The notes under the pieces: model-generated
What the model was told of the DNA's origin: nothing
Database searches by the model: none
Seen by the model: only the letters and a program-made list of their open reading frames with translations
Origin: Sphingomonas_E sp042693015
GTDB lineage: Bacteria; Pseudomonadota; Alphaproteobacteria; Sphingomonadales; Sphingomonadaceae
Assembly (NCBI RefSeq): GCF_042693015.1
Contig: NZ_CP170544.1
Location: 5,084,001 to 5,148,000 of the forward strand
DNA: 64,000 bases
Direction of reading: 5' to 3'
Shown: positions 40,997 through 50,191 of the stretch, in pieces
How positions within the stretch are numbered: the stretch's first letter is position 1
Layout: the number at the start of each line of letters is the position of its first letter
Position numbers and translations under genes: made by a program

Positions 40997-41129
40997 TAAG
41001 CTGCGATCACACGGCAACACGTCTGCCGAACGTCTGGAAAACCGGCGAAAAGGGGCTTTCCATGGCCTCGGCACTGCGCGACATTCCTGCACGGCCTTGC
41101 CGCCGTCATGAAGGGGAGGGCAAGCAGAT

Positions 41130-42200
41130 ATGCCGATCTTTTCCGCTAGATGGGGGGTAATGGCGCTCGGCGTCGGGGCATTCGCCTTGGCTGGTTGCGC
41201 CAGCATCGGCCCTGGCCGTATGGGCATAGATCGCTCGGATTATTCCAATCATCTGCGGGAAACCAACAAGGAACAATTGCTGCTGAACATCGTCGCCATG
41301 CGCTATGGCGATGCGCCTCTGTTCCTCGAAGTCAGCTCGGTCATCAGCCAATATACGCGCGAAGGATCGGCGCGGGCGGATGTGGAGCTTGGCCCGCCGC
41401 CGGGTGATGCGGATGGCAGCGTCGGGGCCAGCGTGCTGCTGCGCGAAACGCCGACGATCACCTATACGCCGCTGGCCGGTGATCGTTTTGCCCGCAGCCT
41501 GCTTTCGCCGATCTCGCCGGCTGCCTTGCTCGGCATGATCGAATCTGGGTGGTCGGCGGATCTGCTGTTCCGGCTCGCGGTGCGGTCGATCAACGGCGTC
41601 ACCAATGGCGGGCGCGATCCACTGTTCGCGCACAATGCCGATCCCGAATTTCAGAAGATGATCGAGGTGCTGTCCAGGCTCCAGCGCAGCGGCGGGGTGG
41701 TGATGCATGTCGAACGCGGGCCGGAATCGCGCTTCACCGCCGCGGCGCGCCTGTCGCCCTCGCTCACGGCCGAGGAACGCGCCGACCTCGCTTATCTCAT
41801 CCGCATCCTGCATCTGCCGACCGACGGCCGCGGCGAGTTCGGCATCGCCTTCGGTGCGGCGCAGACCGCGCCCGATCAGCTCGCCATCGGCACCCGTTCT
41901 ATGTTCGAGATCTTCTCGGAAATGGCGCAGGGGGTGGAGGTTCCGGGGGAGGATCGCGGCGGCCGCGCCGTCCCGCCCGCCGCGGATACCGGCGTTACCC
42001 ACTCGCTCATCCAGGTTCACAATGGCGCGCAGAGGCCCGCCGATGCGCATGTCGGGGTACGCTATCGCAACCGCTGGTTTTGGATCGCGGGTGATGACGC
42101 CGGCTCGAAGCGGATGTTCCTGATCGCGCAGATGCTCTTGTCGCTCAACGACACCAGCAGCGGTGCCAACGCGCCCTTGGTCACTATTCCAACAGGATAA
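41130..42200 (+). CDS. hypothetical lipoprotein
   Basis: 356 residues. The signal and lipobox are ALGVGAFALAGC (acylated Cys near 23). The mature protein includes HLRETNKEQLLLNIVAMRYG, a stretch often seen in a family of uncharacterised proteobacterial lipoproteins, and ends with WFWIAGDDAGSKRMFLIAQM. No enzymatic motif is recognised. GGGGAGGG lies upstream of the ATG. It is preceded by a palindrome of the local regulon type and followed by a terminator, so it forms a single-gene unit. Confidence 0.8.
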   Translation: MPIFSARWGVMALGVGAFALAGCASIGPGRMGIDRSDYSNHLRETNKEQLLLNIVAMRYGDAPLFLEVSSVISQYTREGSARADVELGPPPGDADGSVGASVLLRETPTITYTPLAGDRFARSLLSPISPAALLGMIESGWSADLLFRLAVRSINGVTNGGRDPLFAHNADPEFQKMIEVLSRLQRSGGVVMHVERGPESRFTAAARLSPSLTAEERADLAYLIRILHLPTDGRGEFGIAFGAAQTAPDQLAIGTRSMFEIFSEMAQGVEVPGEDRGGRAVPPAADTGVTHSLIQVHNGAQRPADAHVGVRYRNRWFWIAGDDAGSKRMFLIAQMLLSLNDTSSGANAPLVTIPTG

Positions 42201-42291
42201 TAATGTTATTACAATAACTTATATATATAATTCGAAATATCACGCCCCTTACTTAGTCTAAACTCGACTATAAACCTCGATCAACGACGAC

Positions 42292-42318
42292 AGCCGCCAT
42301 CACCCTATGATGGCGGCT
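42292..42318 (+). terminator. terminator after the lipoprotein gene
   Basis: AGCCGCCATCA and its complement form an 11-bp perfect stem with a 5-base loop, followed by TGTTCG. It lies 92 bp after the stop in an otherwise AT-rich stretch and may also serve the converging PilZ gene. Confidence 0.7.
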
Positions 42319-42350
42319 TGTTCGTAGCATTGCGTTCTTCAAAGTCGTGT

Positions 42351-42701
42351 TCAGTTCGCCCAGCGCGCGATCGGCGTCACCACATCGGCGACCAACCGGG
42401 AATCGATCGGCGCATCGAACTCGACGCCCAGCCGCCGGCCCTCGACACGCGCCACCCTGCCATGCACCTGCATATGCCCCCGGGTCAGCACGACATGCGT
42501 TCCCTGCGCGATCGGGGCGGGGCAGGATACCAGCGCGCCGCCTTCGGAGATGTCGAGCAGCACCGCGGTCGACGCGCCCAGCGGCGAATGCAGCCGCGCG
42601 GACAGCAACACGCGATAGCGGCCATGACGACGGTCATATTTCGCCGGCGTTGCCGGCTCCATCCCAAGTGCAACGGCCTCTGCGGTCATCTGATCCCCCA
42701 A
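42351..42701 (-). CDS. PilZ-domain protein
   Basis: 116 residues forming one PilZ domain. The cyclic-di-GMP binding motifs are both present: R-x-x-x-R at Arg24-Arg28 (DRRHGRYR) and D-x-S-x-x-G at Asp50-Gly55 (DISEGG). It should act as a cyclic-di-GMP effector. A second in-frame ATG (42689) is possible. Its neighbour upstream on the same strand is a diguanylate cyclase 78 bp away, so producer and receiver of the signal may be linked. Confidence 0.9.
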   Translation of the reverse strand: MGDQMTAEAVALGMEPATPAKYDRRHGRYRVLLSARLHSPLGASTAVLLDISEGGALVSCPAPIAQGTHVVLTRGHMQVHGRVARVEGRRLGVEFDAPIDSRLVADVVTPIARWAN

Positions 42702-42778
42702 GCTGCGCCGCCGTGGGCGGCCCCCTTGAAGGACTTATAGAGCGATTTTACCTAAAGACCGATTAACCTTGTTTTCTT

Positions 42779-43828
42779 TTAGTCGGCGATCCGCACGCAG
42801 TTCCGGCCATCGCGTTTCGCACGGTAGAGCGCGGCGTCCGCACTCTTCAGCGTTGCAGACGGACCCTTTCGCCCATCCATCGCGGCAATCCCTGCGGAAA
42901 AGGTCAGGCGCCCGATCGGACGGCCGGTTTCCGCGACCTTGAATTCGCGGGCCGCGATCTCGGCACGAATGCTGTCGATATGCTCCGCGGCTGCCTCCGG
43001 GGTGGTGTCTTCGAACAGCATCACGAACTCCTCGCCGCCATAGCGCGCGACATAGAGATTCTCCGATGCATTGCGCGACAATGCGCCGGCCATGAACTTG
43101 ATGACCTTGTCGCCAAGCTGATGGCCATGCTGGTCGTTGACCGCCTTGAACGCGTCGATGTCGCAAATCGCGAGCGCAAGAGGTGTGCCCCGCGCCCGCG
43201 CGGCATCGAAGGCGAGCCGCATCCTGAGGTCGAGCGCGCGGCGATTGGGCAGGCCGGTCAGCGCATCAGTCTCCGCGGTCTTGCGGGCTTCGGCCAGGCT
43301 GTTGCGCAGGATCGAGACCTGTTCCGAAGCGCGACGCAGCTCGTCGCTGGCGCTCCGCGTCTTCTCGATCATCGAACGCGTAAGGTCCATCAGCGCAATG
43401 ATTGCATCGCTCCGCGGCTCGGCCTCCAGCGAGGAGACGTTGCGGGCCAGCGCGTCGCCATATTCCTGTGCCTCACGGCCGGAGCGATCGGCGATGGCAC
43501 TGATCGATTGCAGGCGGCGCTGGGCATCGTCCGCCATTCGGCTCAGCTCGACCGCGGAAATATCGGTGCGGCGCTGGGCGGCGATTGTCGCCGCCATGGC
43601 CTGGGTCAGCGTGCCATATTGGCGGATCGCATCATCGACAGCGGTGATGAGCTGCGCGTCGTCCGCCGTGAAATAGCGGTGGATGAGTTCGTAATTGGCC
43701 GGCGACGGCTCTAGGCCGTTATCGGCGAGCATCTTCCCGATATCGGCAAACAGGGTCGTTGCCGAACAGTAATGGCTTTCTTGAGGTAGTGCGCCCATCG
43801 ATCCCTGGTCTATCATGAACTGCGTCAC
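42779..43828 (-). CDS. GGDEF diguanylate cyclase
   Basis: 349 residues. The catalytic domain starts at DALTGLPNRRAL (about 188) and has the active-site variant GGEEF at 264-268, which is functional in many cyclases. The inhibitory R-x-x-D site five residues before it is absent, so product feedback is probably lost. The N-terminal half has no recognised sensor but a predicted coiled coil (about 150-185, SDELRRASEQVSILRNSLAE) that could drive dimerisation. It has no membrane helix, so it is cytoplasmic. It makes cyclic-di-GMP from GTP. Confidence 0.93.
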   Translation of the reverse strand: MTQFMIDQGSMGALPQESHYCSATTLFADIGKMLADNGLEPSPANYELIHRYFTADDAQLITAVDDAIRQYGTLTQAMAATIAAQRRTDISAVELSRMADDAQRRLQSISAIADRSGREAQEYGDALARNVSSLEAEPRSDAIIALMDLTRSMIEKTRSASDELRRASEQVSILRNSLAEARKTAETDALTGLPNRRALDLRMRLAFDAARARGTPLALAICDIDAFKAVNDQHGHQLGDKVIKFMAGALSRNASENLYVARYGGEEFVMLFEDTTPEAAAEHIDSIRAEIAAREFKVAETGRPIGRLTFSAGIAAMDGRKGPSATLKSADAALYRAKRDGRNCVRIAD

Positions 43829-43957
43829 AACAAGTTGCGCGCCCCTGCGCCTGTAAACCGTAAAATCGTCAATATGCTGCTAACTTCGATAGCAAAATCG
43901 CATTGATGGCGCTTGCCTGATTGACCCGCGGCCGCTCTCCGCCGAAAGGCTTGGCCC

Positions 43958-44959
43958 ATGCGCTTCTTTTCCGACAATGCCGCCCCGGTGTCAGATGCTG
44001 TGCTGGCAGCGATTGCCAGCGCCAACACGGTCGACACCGCTTATGATGGCGATGCTCTGAGCCGGCGGCTTGATGATGCCTTTTCGGATCTGTTCGGAAC
44101 GCGGGTTGCGGCGCTGTGGGTGGCGACGGGAACTGCCGCCAATTCGCTGGCGCTCGGCGCTTTGTGCCCGCCCTGGCGCGGGGTGGTCTGCCACCGCGAC
44201 GCACATATCAACAATGACGAGGCCGGCGCCCCCGAATTCTTCACGCACGGCGCCAAGCTGATGGCGGTAGAAGGCGAGGGCGCGAAGCTCACGCCCGATG
44301 CGATCGCGGCGGTCATCGATCTGATCGCCAATGATGTTCATCGCGTCCAGCCTGCGGCGATCTCGATCACCAACGCCACCGAATATGGGCTCGTCTATTC
44401 GCCCGACGAGGTTGCCGCGATCGGCGCGTTCGCCCGTCAGCGCGGCCTTGGCCTGCACATGGACGGCGCCCGCTTCGCCAATGCCGTCGCCCATCTCGGC
44501 TGCTCGCCCGCGGAACTGACCTGGCGTGCGGGCATCGATGCGCTGAGCTTCGGCTTCGTCAAGAATGGCGGCATGTCGGCCGAGGCGCTGATCTTCTTCA
44601 AGCCTGAGCTGGCAGCGGATGTGGCGATCCGGCGCAAGCGGGCCGGGCATCTGCTGTCGAAGGGCCGCTATCTCGCCGCGCAGATTCACGCGCTGCTGGC
44701 GGACGATCTGTGGCTGGCCAACGGCCGGGCAGCCAATCAGGCGGCTGCCCGGATTGCGCAAGCCGCGGTTGGCCGTCTGGTCCATCCGGTGCAGGCGAAC
44801 GAGATCTTCTTGCACCTGACAACGGAGGAGGCGGCGCGGCTTCGCGCCCGGGGCTTCGATTTCTATGATTGGGGCCCCGGCGAAGCGCGTTTCGTCACGA
44901 GCTGGAGCCAGGCGGATCACGAGGTCGAAGCCCTCGCCGCCGCGATAGCCGCGCTGTGA
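43958..44959 (+). CDS. low-specificity threonine aldolase
   Basis: 333 residues, PLP-dependent fold type I (beta-eliminating lyase family). The PLP lysine is Lys202 in SFGFVKNGG, and Asp169 in LHMDGARFANA is the expected pyridine-nitrogen partner. VATGTAANSLAL near residue 56 is the phosphate-binding loop. It cleaves threonine or allo-threonine to glycine and acetaldehyde. The next gene overlaps its stop (GTGA). Confidence 0.92.
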   Translation: MRFFSDNAAPVSDAVLAAIASANTVDTAYDGDALSRRLDDAFSDLFGTRVAALWVATGTAANSLALGALCPPWRGVVCHRDAHINNDEAGAPEFFTHGAKLMAVEGEGAKLTPDAIAAVIDLIANDVHRVQPAAISITNATEYGLVYSPDEVAAIGAFARQRGLGLHMDGARFANAVAHLGCSPAELTWRAGIDALSFGFVKNGGMSAEALIFFKPELAADVAIRRKRAGHLLSKGRYLAAQIHALLADDLWLANGRAANQAAARIAQAAVGRLVHPVQANEIFLHLTTEEAARLRARGFDFYDWGPGEARFVTSWSQADHEVEALAAAIAAL

Positions 44960-45873
44960 GCGAGCCACCGCTGAGCCGAGCTGCCCAGGCGCGCGTGTTC
45001 GTGCCGCTGGCGGTGGTCACGCTGATTTGGAGCTCGACGTGGCTGGTCATCCGCGATCAGCTTGCGGTCGTGCCGCCCACCTGGTCGGTTGCCTACCGCT
45101 TTGCTGCAGGCGCGATCGCGATGATGCTCTATGCGCTTGTCGCCCGCCAGACCCTGCGGCTGACGCGCGAGGGGTGGTTCATGGCGGTGATTGTCGCCGT
45201 CACCCAGTTCGTGCTCAACTTCAACTTCGTCTATCGCGCCGAACATTATGTGACGTCGGGGCTGGTGGCCGTGGTATTTGCGCTACTGCTCGTGCCCAAT
45301 GCGGTTTTCGGAAAGATCTTTCTGGGGCAGGGGCTTTCGTGGCGGTTTGTCGCGGGATCGGTGGTCGCGGGGCTCGGAATCTCGCTTTTGTTCATTCATG
45401 AACTCGCGGCCGGGCCGGCGGGGCATGGCGCGGTGGCAATGGGCATTGGCTTCACCCTGCTCGGCGTGCTGTGCGCATCAACCGCCAATGTCGTCCAGGC
45501 GACGGAAATAGCGAAACGCCAGCCGATGGTGAGCGTGCTTGCCTGGGCCATGGCGATCGGTGCGACGCTCAATGCCTTGTGGGCACTCATCACGGTCGGG
45601 CCGCCGAGCTTCGATCCGCGGCCCGCTTATGCCGCGGGTATCCTCTATCTCGGCGTGGTGGGATCGGCGCTCACCTTCCCGCTTTATTTCGGCGTGGTCC
45701 GCCAGATCGGGCCCGCAAGGGCGGCCTATTCGAGCGTGGTGATCCCGGTGCTGGCGATGGCGCTTTCGACCGTGTTCGAAGGCTATCGCTGGAGCGTGCT
45801 TGCGGCCTGCGGCGGGTTGTTGACGCTTGCGGGGCTGGTGATCGCGCTCAGGGCGCGCAGCCCGGCGCGATAA
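44956..45873 (+). CDS. EamA/DMT-family transporter
   Basis: 305 residues with ten predicted membrane helices in two repeats of five, the EamA layout; the first repeat includes TLIWSSTWLVIRDQLAVVPP and the second SALTFPLYFGVVRQIGPARAAY. Such proteins export amino acids or other metabolites; overlap with the threonine aldolase gene (GTG start at 44956 within the upstream stop) suggests an amino-acid role but this is inference. Its 3' end overlaps the convergent epimerase-type gene by 91 bp. Confidence 0.88.
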   Translation: MSEPPLSRAAQARVFVPLAVVTLIWSSTWLVIRDQLAVVPPTWSVAYRFAAGAIAMMLYALVARQTLRLTREGWFMAVIVAVTQFVLNFNFVYRAEHYVTSGLVAVVFALLLVPNAVFGKIFLGQGLSWRFVAGSVVAGLGISLLFIHELAAGPAGHGAVAMGIGFTLLGVLCASTANVVQATEIAKRQPMVSVLAWAMAIGATLNALWALITVGPPSFDPRPAYAAGILYLGVVGSALTFPLYFGVVRQIGPARAAYSSVVIPVLAMALSTVFEGYRWSVLAACGGLLTLAGLVIALRARSPAR

Positions 45874-46610
45874 TCCGGGTAGAGCGGCTGCCAGCCGAGC
45901 AACCGCTTCGCCTTGCCGTTTGCGACGCGACGGTTCTCCGAATAAAAAGCGCGCGCCGCCGGCGATAGCGCCGCGTCGTCGAGCGATTGCAGCGGCGGCG
46001 GGGCGATCCCGAGCAGATCGCAGGCATATTCGATAACGGAATTCTGGCTCGTCGGCATATCGTCGCCGATATTGTAGGCGCCGGGCGGGCCGCGCTCCAT
46101 GCTGGCGATCACGGCGGCGGCGATGTCATCGACATGGATACGGCTGAACAGCTGGCCCGGCAGATCGATGCGATGGGCCTTCCCCTCCCGCACCCGTTCA
46201 AGCGGCGAGCGACCGGGCCCATAGATGCCAGGAAGGCGGAAGGCTCGCGCTTGCGGCAGCGAGAGCCAGCGTGCATCGGCTGCGGTGCGGGCGGATCTGC
46301 GGCCGTGACCGATCGGGGCGGCTTCATCCACCCAAGCGCCCCCGGCATCGCCGTATACACCGGTCGAGGAGAGATAGCCGATCCAGCGCGCCGGAGCCAC
46401 GGCCAGCCGATCGAAATAGCGATCGAGTACGGGATCGGTGCTGTCCGTGGGGGGTACGGAAGAGAGGATGTGCGTCACCGACGCGATCTCGACCGCAGCG
46501 TCGTCGATGCGGTCGCGTGTGATCGCGGCCACCTGCCATCCGCGTTCGCGCAGACGAGCCCCGATGATGCTCGCGGTATAGCCGGGGCCGAAGATCAGGA
46601 GCGAGGACAT
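45783..46610 (-). CDS. NAD-dependent epimerase/dehydratase-like protein (YeeZ type)
   Basis: 275 residues, atypical short-chain dehydrogenase. The Rossmann motif is FGPGYTAS (7-14), the active-site region is LSSTGVYGDAGGAWVDE with the Tyr of the Y-x-x-x-K pair weakly placed (Y-G-D-A-G: no Lys), so it may be non-catalytic or use another mechanism. The family includes E. coli YeeZ, of unknown substrate. The ATG at 46610 is chosen by its signal-less natural start. Its last 91 bp overlap the convergent transporter gene. Confidence 0.78.
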   Translation of the reverse strand: MSSLLIFGPGYTASIIGARLRERGWQVAAITRDRIDDAAVEIASVTHILSSVPPTDSTDPVLDRYFDRLAVAPARWIGYLSSTGVYGDAGGAWVDEAAPIGHGRRSARTAADARWLSLPQARAFRLPGIYGPGRSPLERVREGKAHRIDLPGQLFSRIHVDDIAAAVIASMERGPPGAYNIGDDMPTSQNSVIEYACDLLGIAPPPLQSLDDAALSPAARAFYSENRRVANGKAKRLLGWQPLYPDYRAGLRALSAITSPASVNNPPQAASTLQR

Positions 46611-46687
46611 GCCCGGCCTGTAGATGTGTCGACGCGACCAAGATACTCTTATCGCACTGGCATCCGCTGAGTCGGGAGCGTAAACCT

Positions 46688-49294
46688 GTGACCATGCTCG
46701 ACGTCCAGACATCCGCCGCGGCGCCGCCGCCCGTCATCCGCCGCGAAGATTATCGTCCGCCGGATTGGCTGGTTCCCGATGTGGAACTGGATTTCATCCT
46801 CGACCCGACAAAAACCCTAGTTCGCTCGCGGCTTAGCGTGACGCGCAACGGCGGTCATAACCACCCGCTCAAGCTCGACGGCGACGGGCTGACCCCGATA
46901 GCCGTGCGGATCGATGGTGAGGCCCAGGCCGATGCGTGGCGCATGGACGGTTCGGCGCTGCTGATCGACCTGCCCGGCGACGAACATGTGATCGAGACCG
47001 AGGTCGAAATCGCACCGGAGAAGAATTCCCAGCTCATGGGGCTCTATGCGTCGGGCGGCATGCTCTGCTCGCAATGCGAGCCCGAAGGCTTCCGCCGCAT
47101 CACCTTCTTTCCCGATCGACCCGACGTTCTGAGCCGCTATCTCGTGCGGATGGAGGCGGACAAGGCGCGCTTCCCCGTGCTGCTGTCCAATGGCGATCAT
47201 GTGGATGGCGGCGATCTGTCGGACGGGCGGCACTGGGCGCAATGGCGCGACCCCTTTTTCAAGCCGACCTATCTGTTCGCGTTGGTGGCGGCGAACCTTG
47301 TGGCCAATCGCGACAGCTTCGCCACGCGATCGGGCAAGGAGGTGGAACTCGCCATCTGGGTCACGCCGGACGATCTGCCGCGGACCGAACATGCCATGGC
47401 GGCGCTGAAGGCGTCGATGGCGTGGGACGAGAAGGTTTATGGCCGCGAATATGATCTGGGCGAATTCAACATCGTCGCGGTTGCCGATTTCAATTTCGGC
47501 GCGATGGAGAATAAGAGCCTCAACATCTTCAATTCGCGTTATGTGTTGGCCGACCCCGATACCGCGACCGACATGGATTATGACGGCGTGGCGGGCGTCG
47601 TCGCACACGAATATTTCCACAACTGGTCGGGCAATCGCGTCACCTGCCGCGATTGGTTCCAGCTCTCGCTGAAGGAAGGCTTCACCGTCTTCCGCGACCA
47701 GAGTTTCTCGGCTGATCAAGGCTCGGCCGCGGTCAAGCGGATCGAGGATGTGCGGGGGCTGCGCGCATCGCAATTCCCGGAGGATGCCGGCCCGCTGGCA
47801 CACCCGATCCGGCCCGAATCCTATATGGAAATCTCGAACTTCTACACGGCCACCGTCTACAGCAAGGGCGCCGAAGTGGTGCGTATGCTCCAGACGATCC
47901 TGGGGCCGGAGAATTTCCGCAAAGGGTCCGACCTCTATTTCGACCGGCATGACGGGCAGGCGGTGACCTGCGAGGATTTTGTCGTCGCGATGGAGGATGC
48001 GTCCGGCGTTGATCTGACGCAGTTCCGGCTGTGGTATTCTCAGGCTGGCACGCCGAAGGTGAAAGCCTCTCTGGTGCATGAGCCGGCTGGCGGCCAGGCG
48101 CGCCTGACGCTCGAGCAGGACGTGCCATCGACCCCCGGCCAGCCGGCGAAGAAGCCGATGCCGATTCCGCTGCGCGTCGCGCTTTATGGTGAGGTGACCG
48201 GCCAGATATTCGGCGGCGAGCGGCTGGTGATGCTGGAGGATGCGCATCAGGAAATCCTGTTCGAAGGCATCGGCGAACGGCCGGTCCTGTCGATCAACCG
48301 TGGCTTTTCTGCACCCGTGACTGTGCTGGCGGATCGGTCCCCGGCCGATCTCGCTTTCCTGTCGGCGCAGGATGACGATCCCTTCGCGCGCTATGAAGCG
48401 ATGCAGCAGTTGATGGTGGATACGCTGGTCGGCGCGGTTGCGCGGGGCGAAGCGGACCACGGCCCGGTGATCGAGGCCGTGCAGGAGACCTTGCTCAATC
48501 CCGCGCTTGATGCCGCCTTCATTGCCGAAGCCGTGCTGCTGCCGAGCGAATCCTTCATCGGCGATCAGATGCCGGTGGTCGATCCGATGGCGATTCATCT
48601 CGCGCGGGAAGCGCTGCGCCGTGATCTCGGCCTGGAACTGGAGGACGAATGGCGGGCGTCCTATGCCAAGACCCATGCCAATCGTTACGAATATAATCCC
48701 GCGGCCAAGGGGTTACGCCGCCTGAAGACGGTGTCGCTCGGCTACCTGGCCGCCAGCGAGGCAGAGGATGCGCCGGTCATCGCCTTCCGCCAGTTCCGCG
48801 ATGCCGACAATATGACCGACCGGCAGGGCGCGCTCGGCACGCTCGCCAACAGCCTATGGGCTGAGCGGGACGAAGCGCTCAAGATGTTCTACGATCGCTA
48901 TCGCGACAACGGTCTCGTCATCGACAAATGGTTCACGACTCAGGCGTTGTCCTCGCGTGATGACACGCCGGAGGCCGTCGAGGCGCTGGCCAGGCATCCC
49001 GATTTCACCCTCGCCAACCCTAACCGCATTCGCTCGCTGGTGAGCGCCTTCTCGGTCAACCAGAAGGGCTTCAACCACGCATCGGGCCGCGGCTACCGCT
49101 TCTTGGCGGACATGGTGCTGGCGGTCGACAAGCTCAATCCGCAGACGGCGGCCAAGCTGGTGCCGCCGCTCGGCCGCTGGCGGCGGTTCGATGAAGCAAG
49201 AGCCGCGCTGATGCGGGCGGAGTTGGAGCGCATCGTCGCGACTCCGGGCCTGTCGAAGGACGTGTTCGAGCAGGCGTCGAAAAGTCTCAACTAA
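46688..49294 (+). CDS. pepN: aminopeptidase N
   Basis: 868 residues, M1 metallopeptidase. The substrate-recognition motif GAMEN is at 271-275 and the zinc site H-E-x-x-H at 307-311 (HEYFH) with the third ligand Glu330 (LSLKEGF), exactly 18 residues later, as in all M1 enzymes. The DUF3458 domains follow. It removes N-terminal residues from peptides in the cytoplasm. I use the GTG at 46688, with GGAG 9 bases upstream; the ATG at 46694 is an alternative. It faces the cation pump gene with a 6-bp gap. Confidence 0.97.
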   Translation: MTMLDVQTSAAAPPPVIRREDYRPPDWLVPDVELDFILDPTKTLVRSRLSVTRNGGHNHPLKLDGDGLTPIAVRIDGEAQADAWRMDGSALLIDLPGDEHVIETEVEIAPEKNSQLMGLYASGGMLCSQCEPEGFRRITFFPDRPDVLSRYLVRMEADKARFPVLLSNGDHVDGGDLSDGRHWAQWRDPFFKPTYLFALVAANLVANRDSFATRSGKEVELAIWVTPDDLPRTEHAMAALKASMAWDEKVYGREYDLGEFNIVAVADFNFGAMENKSLNIFNSRYVLADPDTATDMDYDGVAGVVAHEYFHNWSGNRVTCRDWFQLSLKEGFTVFRDQSFSADQGSAAVKRIEDVRGLRASQFPEDAGPLAHPIRPESYMEISNFYTATVYSKGAEVVRMLQTILGPENFRKGSDLYFDRHDGQAVTCEDFVVAMEDASGVDLTQFRLWYSQAGTPKVKASLVHEPAGGQARLTLEQDVPSTPGQPAKKPMPIPLRVALYGEVTGQIFGGERLVMLEDAHQEILFEGIGERPVLSINRGFSAPVTVLADRSPADLAFLSAQDDDPFARYEAMQQLMVDTLVGAVARGEADHGPVIEAVQETLLNPALDAAFIAEAVLLPSESFIGDQMPVVDPMAIHLAREALRRDLGLELEDEWRASYAKTHANRYEYNPAAKGLRRLKTVSLGYLAASEAEDAPVIAFRQFRDADNMTDRQGALGTLANSLWAERDEALKMFYDRYRDNGLVIDKWFTTQALSSRDDTPEAVEALARHPDFTLANPNRIRSLVSAFSVNQKGFNHASGRGYRFLADMVLAVDKLNPQTAAKLVPPLGRWRRFDEARAALMRAELERIVATPGLSKDVFEQASKSLN

Positions 49295-49300
49295 GGCCGG

Positions 49301-50191
49301 TCAGGACGCTGGCCGGCTGTGGCGGACCCAGCCTTGCGGATCGGGGTGGATCAGAATCTCGACGCCGGGAAATTCCTGCGCGAGGCGGTCTTCTACCTCC
49401 TCCATCACCCGATGGGCCTCGGCCACGGTCATGTCCGGCGCGACGTCGACGTGGAACTGCACGAAATCCCGTGTTCCGCTGGTGCGGGTGCGCAGATCGT
49501 GGATGCCGCGTAGTTCCGGGTGCCGGGCGGCGACGGTCAGGAAATGCTGGCGACGATCCTCCGGCCACTCCTTGTCCATGAGTTGGTCGATCGCCGAAAC
49601 GGCCGACCCCCATGCGCCCCAGGCGAGCCAGAGCGCGATCAGCACGCCGAACACCGGATCCGCTCCGCTGAAGCCGAGATATTGATCGAGGATCAGGGCG
49701 GCGATCACCGATCCGTTGAGCAGCAGATCGGACTGGTAGTGCACATTGTCGGCGCGGATTGCGATGCTGCCGGTCTGGCGCAGGATGCGGCGCTGATAGC
49801 TGATCAGCAGCCCCGTTGCGGCCAACGCGATGACTGAGACGCCGATGCCATATTCGGCATTGGCCGCCCCGCCGCCTTCCAGCAGCCGGCTGATGGCGCG
49901 CCAGCCGATGCCGACCGCCGACAGCGTGATCAGCGCGACCTGAAACAGGGCCGCCAGCGCCTCGGCCTTGCCGTGGCCGAAGCGGTGGTTGTCATCGGCC
50001 GGCGTGGCGGCAACCCTGACTCCCCATAAAGTCACCAGCGAGGCGACCAGATCGAGCGCGGTATCCGCGAGCGAGCCGAGCATCGCCACCGATCCTGTCG
50101 CGGCGGCGGCATATCCCTTCAGCGCCAGCAAGAAGCAGGCCGTCGCGACGCTGGCCAAAGCGGCCCGCTGCGCCAGCGGGACGGACGCCAT
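49301..50191 (-). CDS. cation diffusion facilitator, FieF/YiiP type
   Basis: 296 residues with six helices and a cytoplasmic C-terminal domain. Metal-site features: GSLADTALDLVASL in helix 2, HRFGHGKAEALAAL (the family's H-F-G-H-G-K-x-E) in the loop, and HYQSDLLLNGSVI in helix 5 with the second Asp; the C-terminal domain has FVQFHVDVAPDMTVAEAHRV. It exports divalent cations such as zinc or iron by proton exchange. Its ATG overlaps the pdxH stop as TGATG. Confidence 0.92.
   Translation of the reverse strand: MASVPLAQRAALASVATACFLLALKGYAAAATGSVAMLGSLADTALDLVASLVTLWGVRVAATPADDNHRFGHGKAEALAALFQVALITLSAVGIGWRAISRLLEGGGAANAEYGIGVSVIALAATGLLISYQRRILRQTGSIAIRADNVHYQSDLLLNGSVIAALILDQYLGFSGADPVFGVLIALWLAWGAWGSAVSAIDQLMDKEWPEDRRQHFLTVAARHPELRGIHDLRTRTSGTRDFVQFHVDVAPDMTVAEAHRVMEEVEDRLAQEFPGVEILIHPDPQGWVRHSRPAS

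Larger units (their letters stand above)
40487..41129. other. 643-bp gap rich in repeats
   Basis: I see no credible gene. It holds GGGATTTTTCCC (40585-40596, a GGG-N6-CCC variant upstream of the DUF2092 operon), an inverted hairpin pair (40660-40744), a long GC-rich hairpin (40783-40816) and AGGGAAAACCCG (40985-40996) ahead of the lipoprotein gene. Confidence 0.65.

Noticed and set aside
40747..41111. Overlapping 116-120-codon frames on both strands in the 40.5-41.1 kb gap
   Set aside because: Composition and position follow the GC hairpin; no start context, and the opposite frames are equally long, so neither is favoured.
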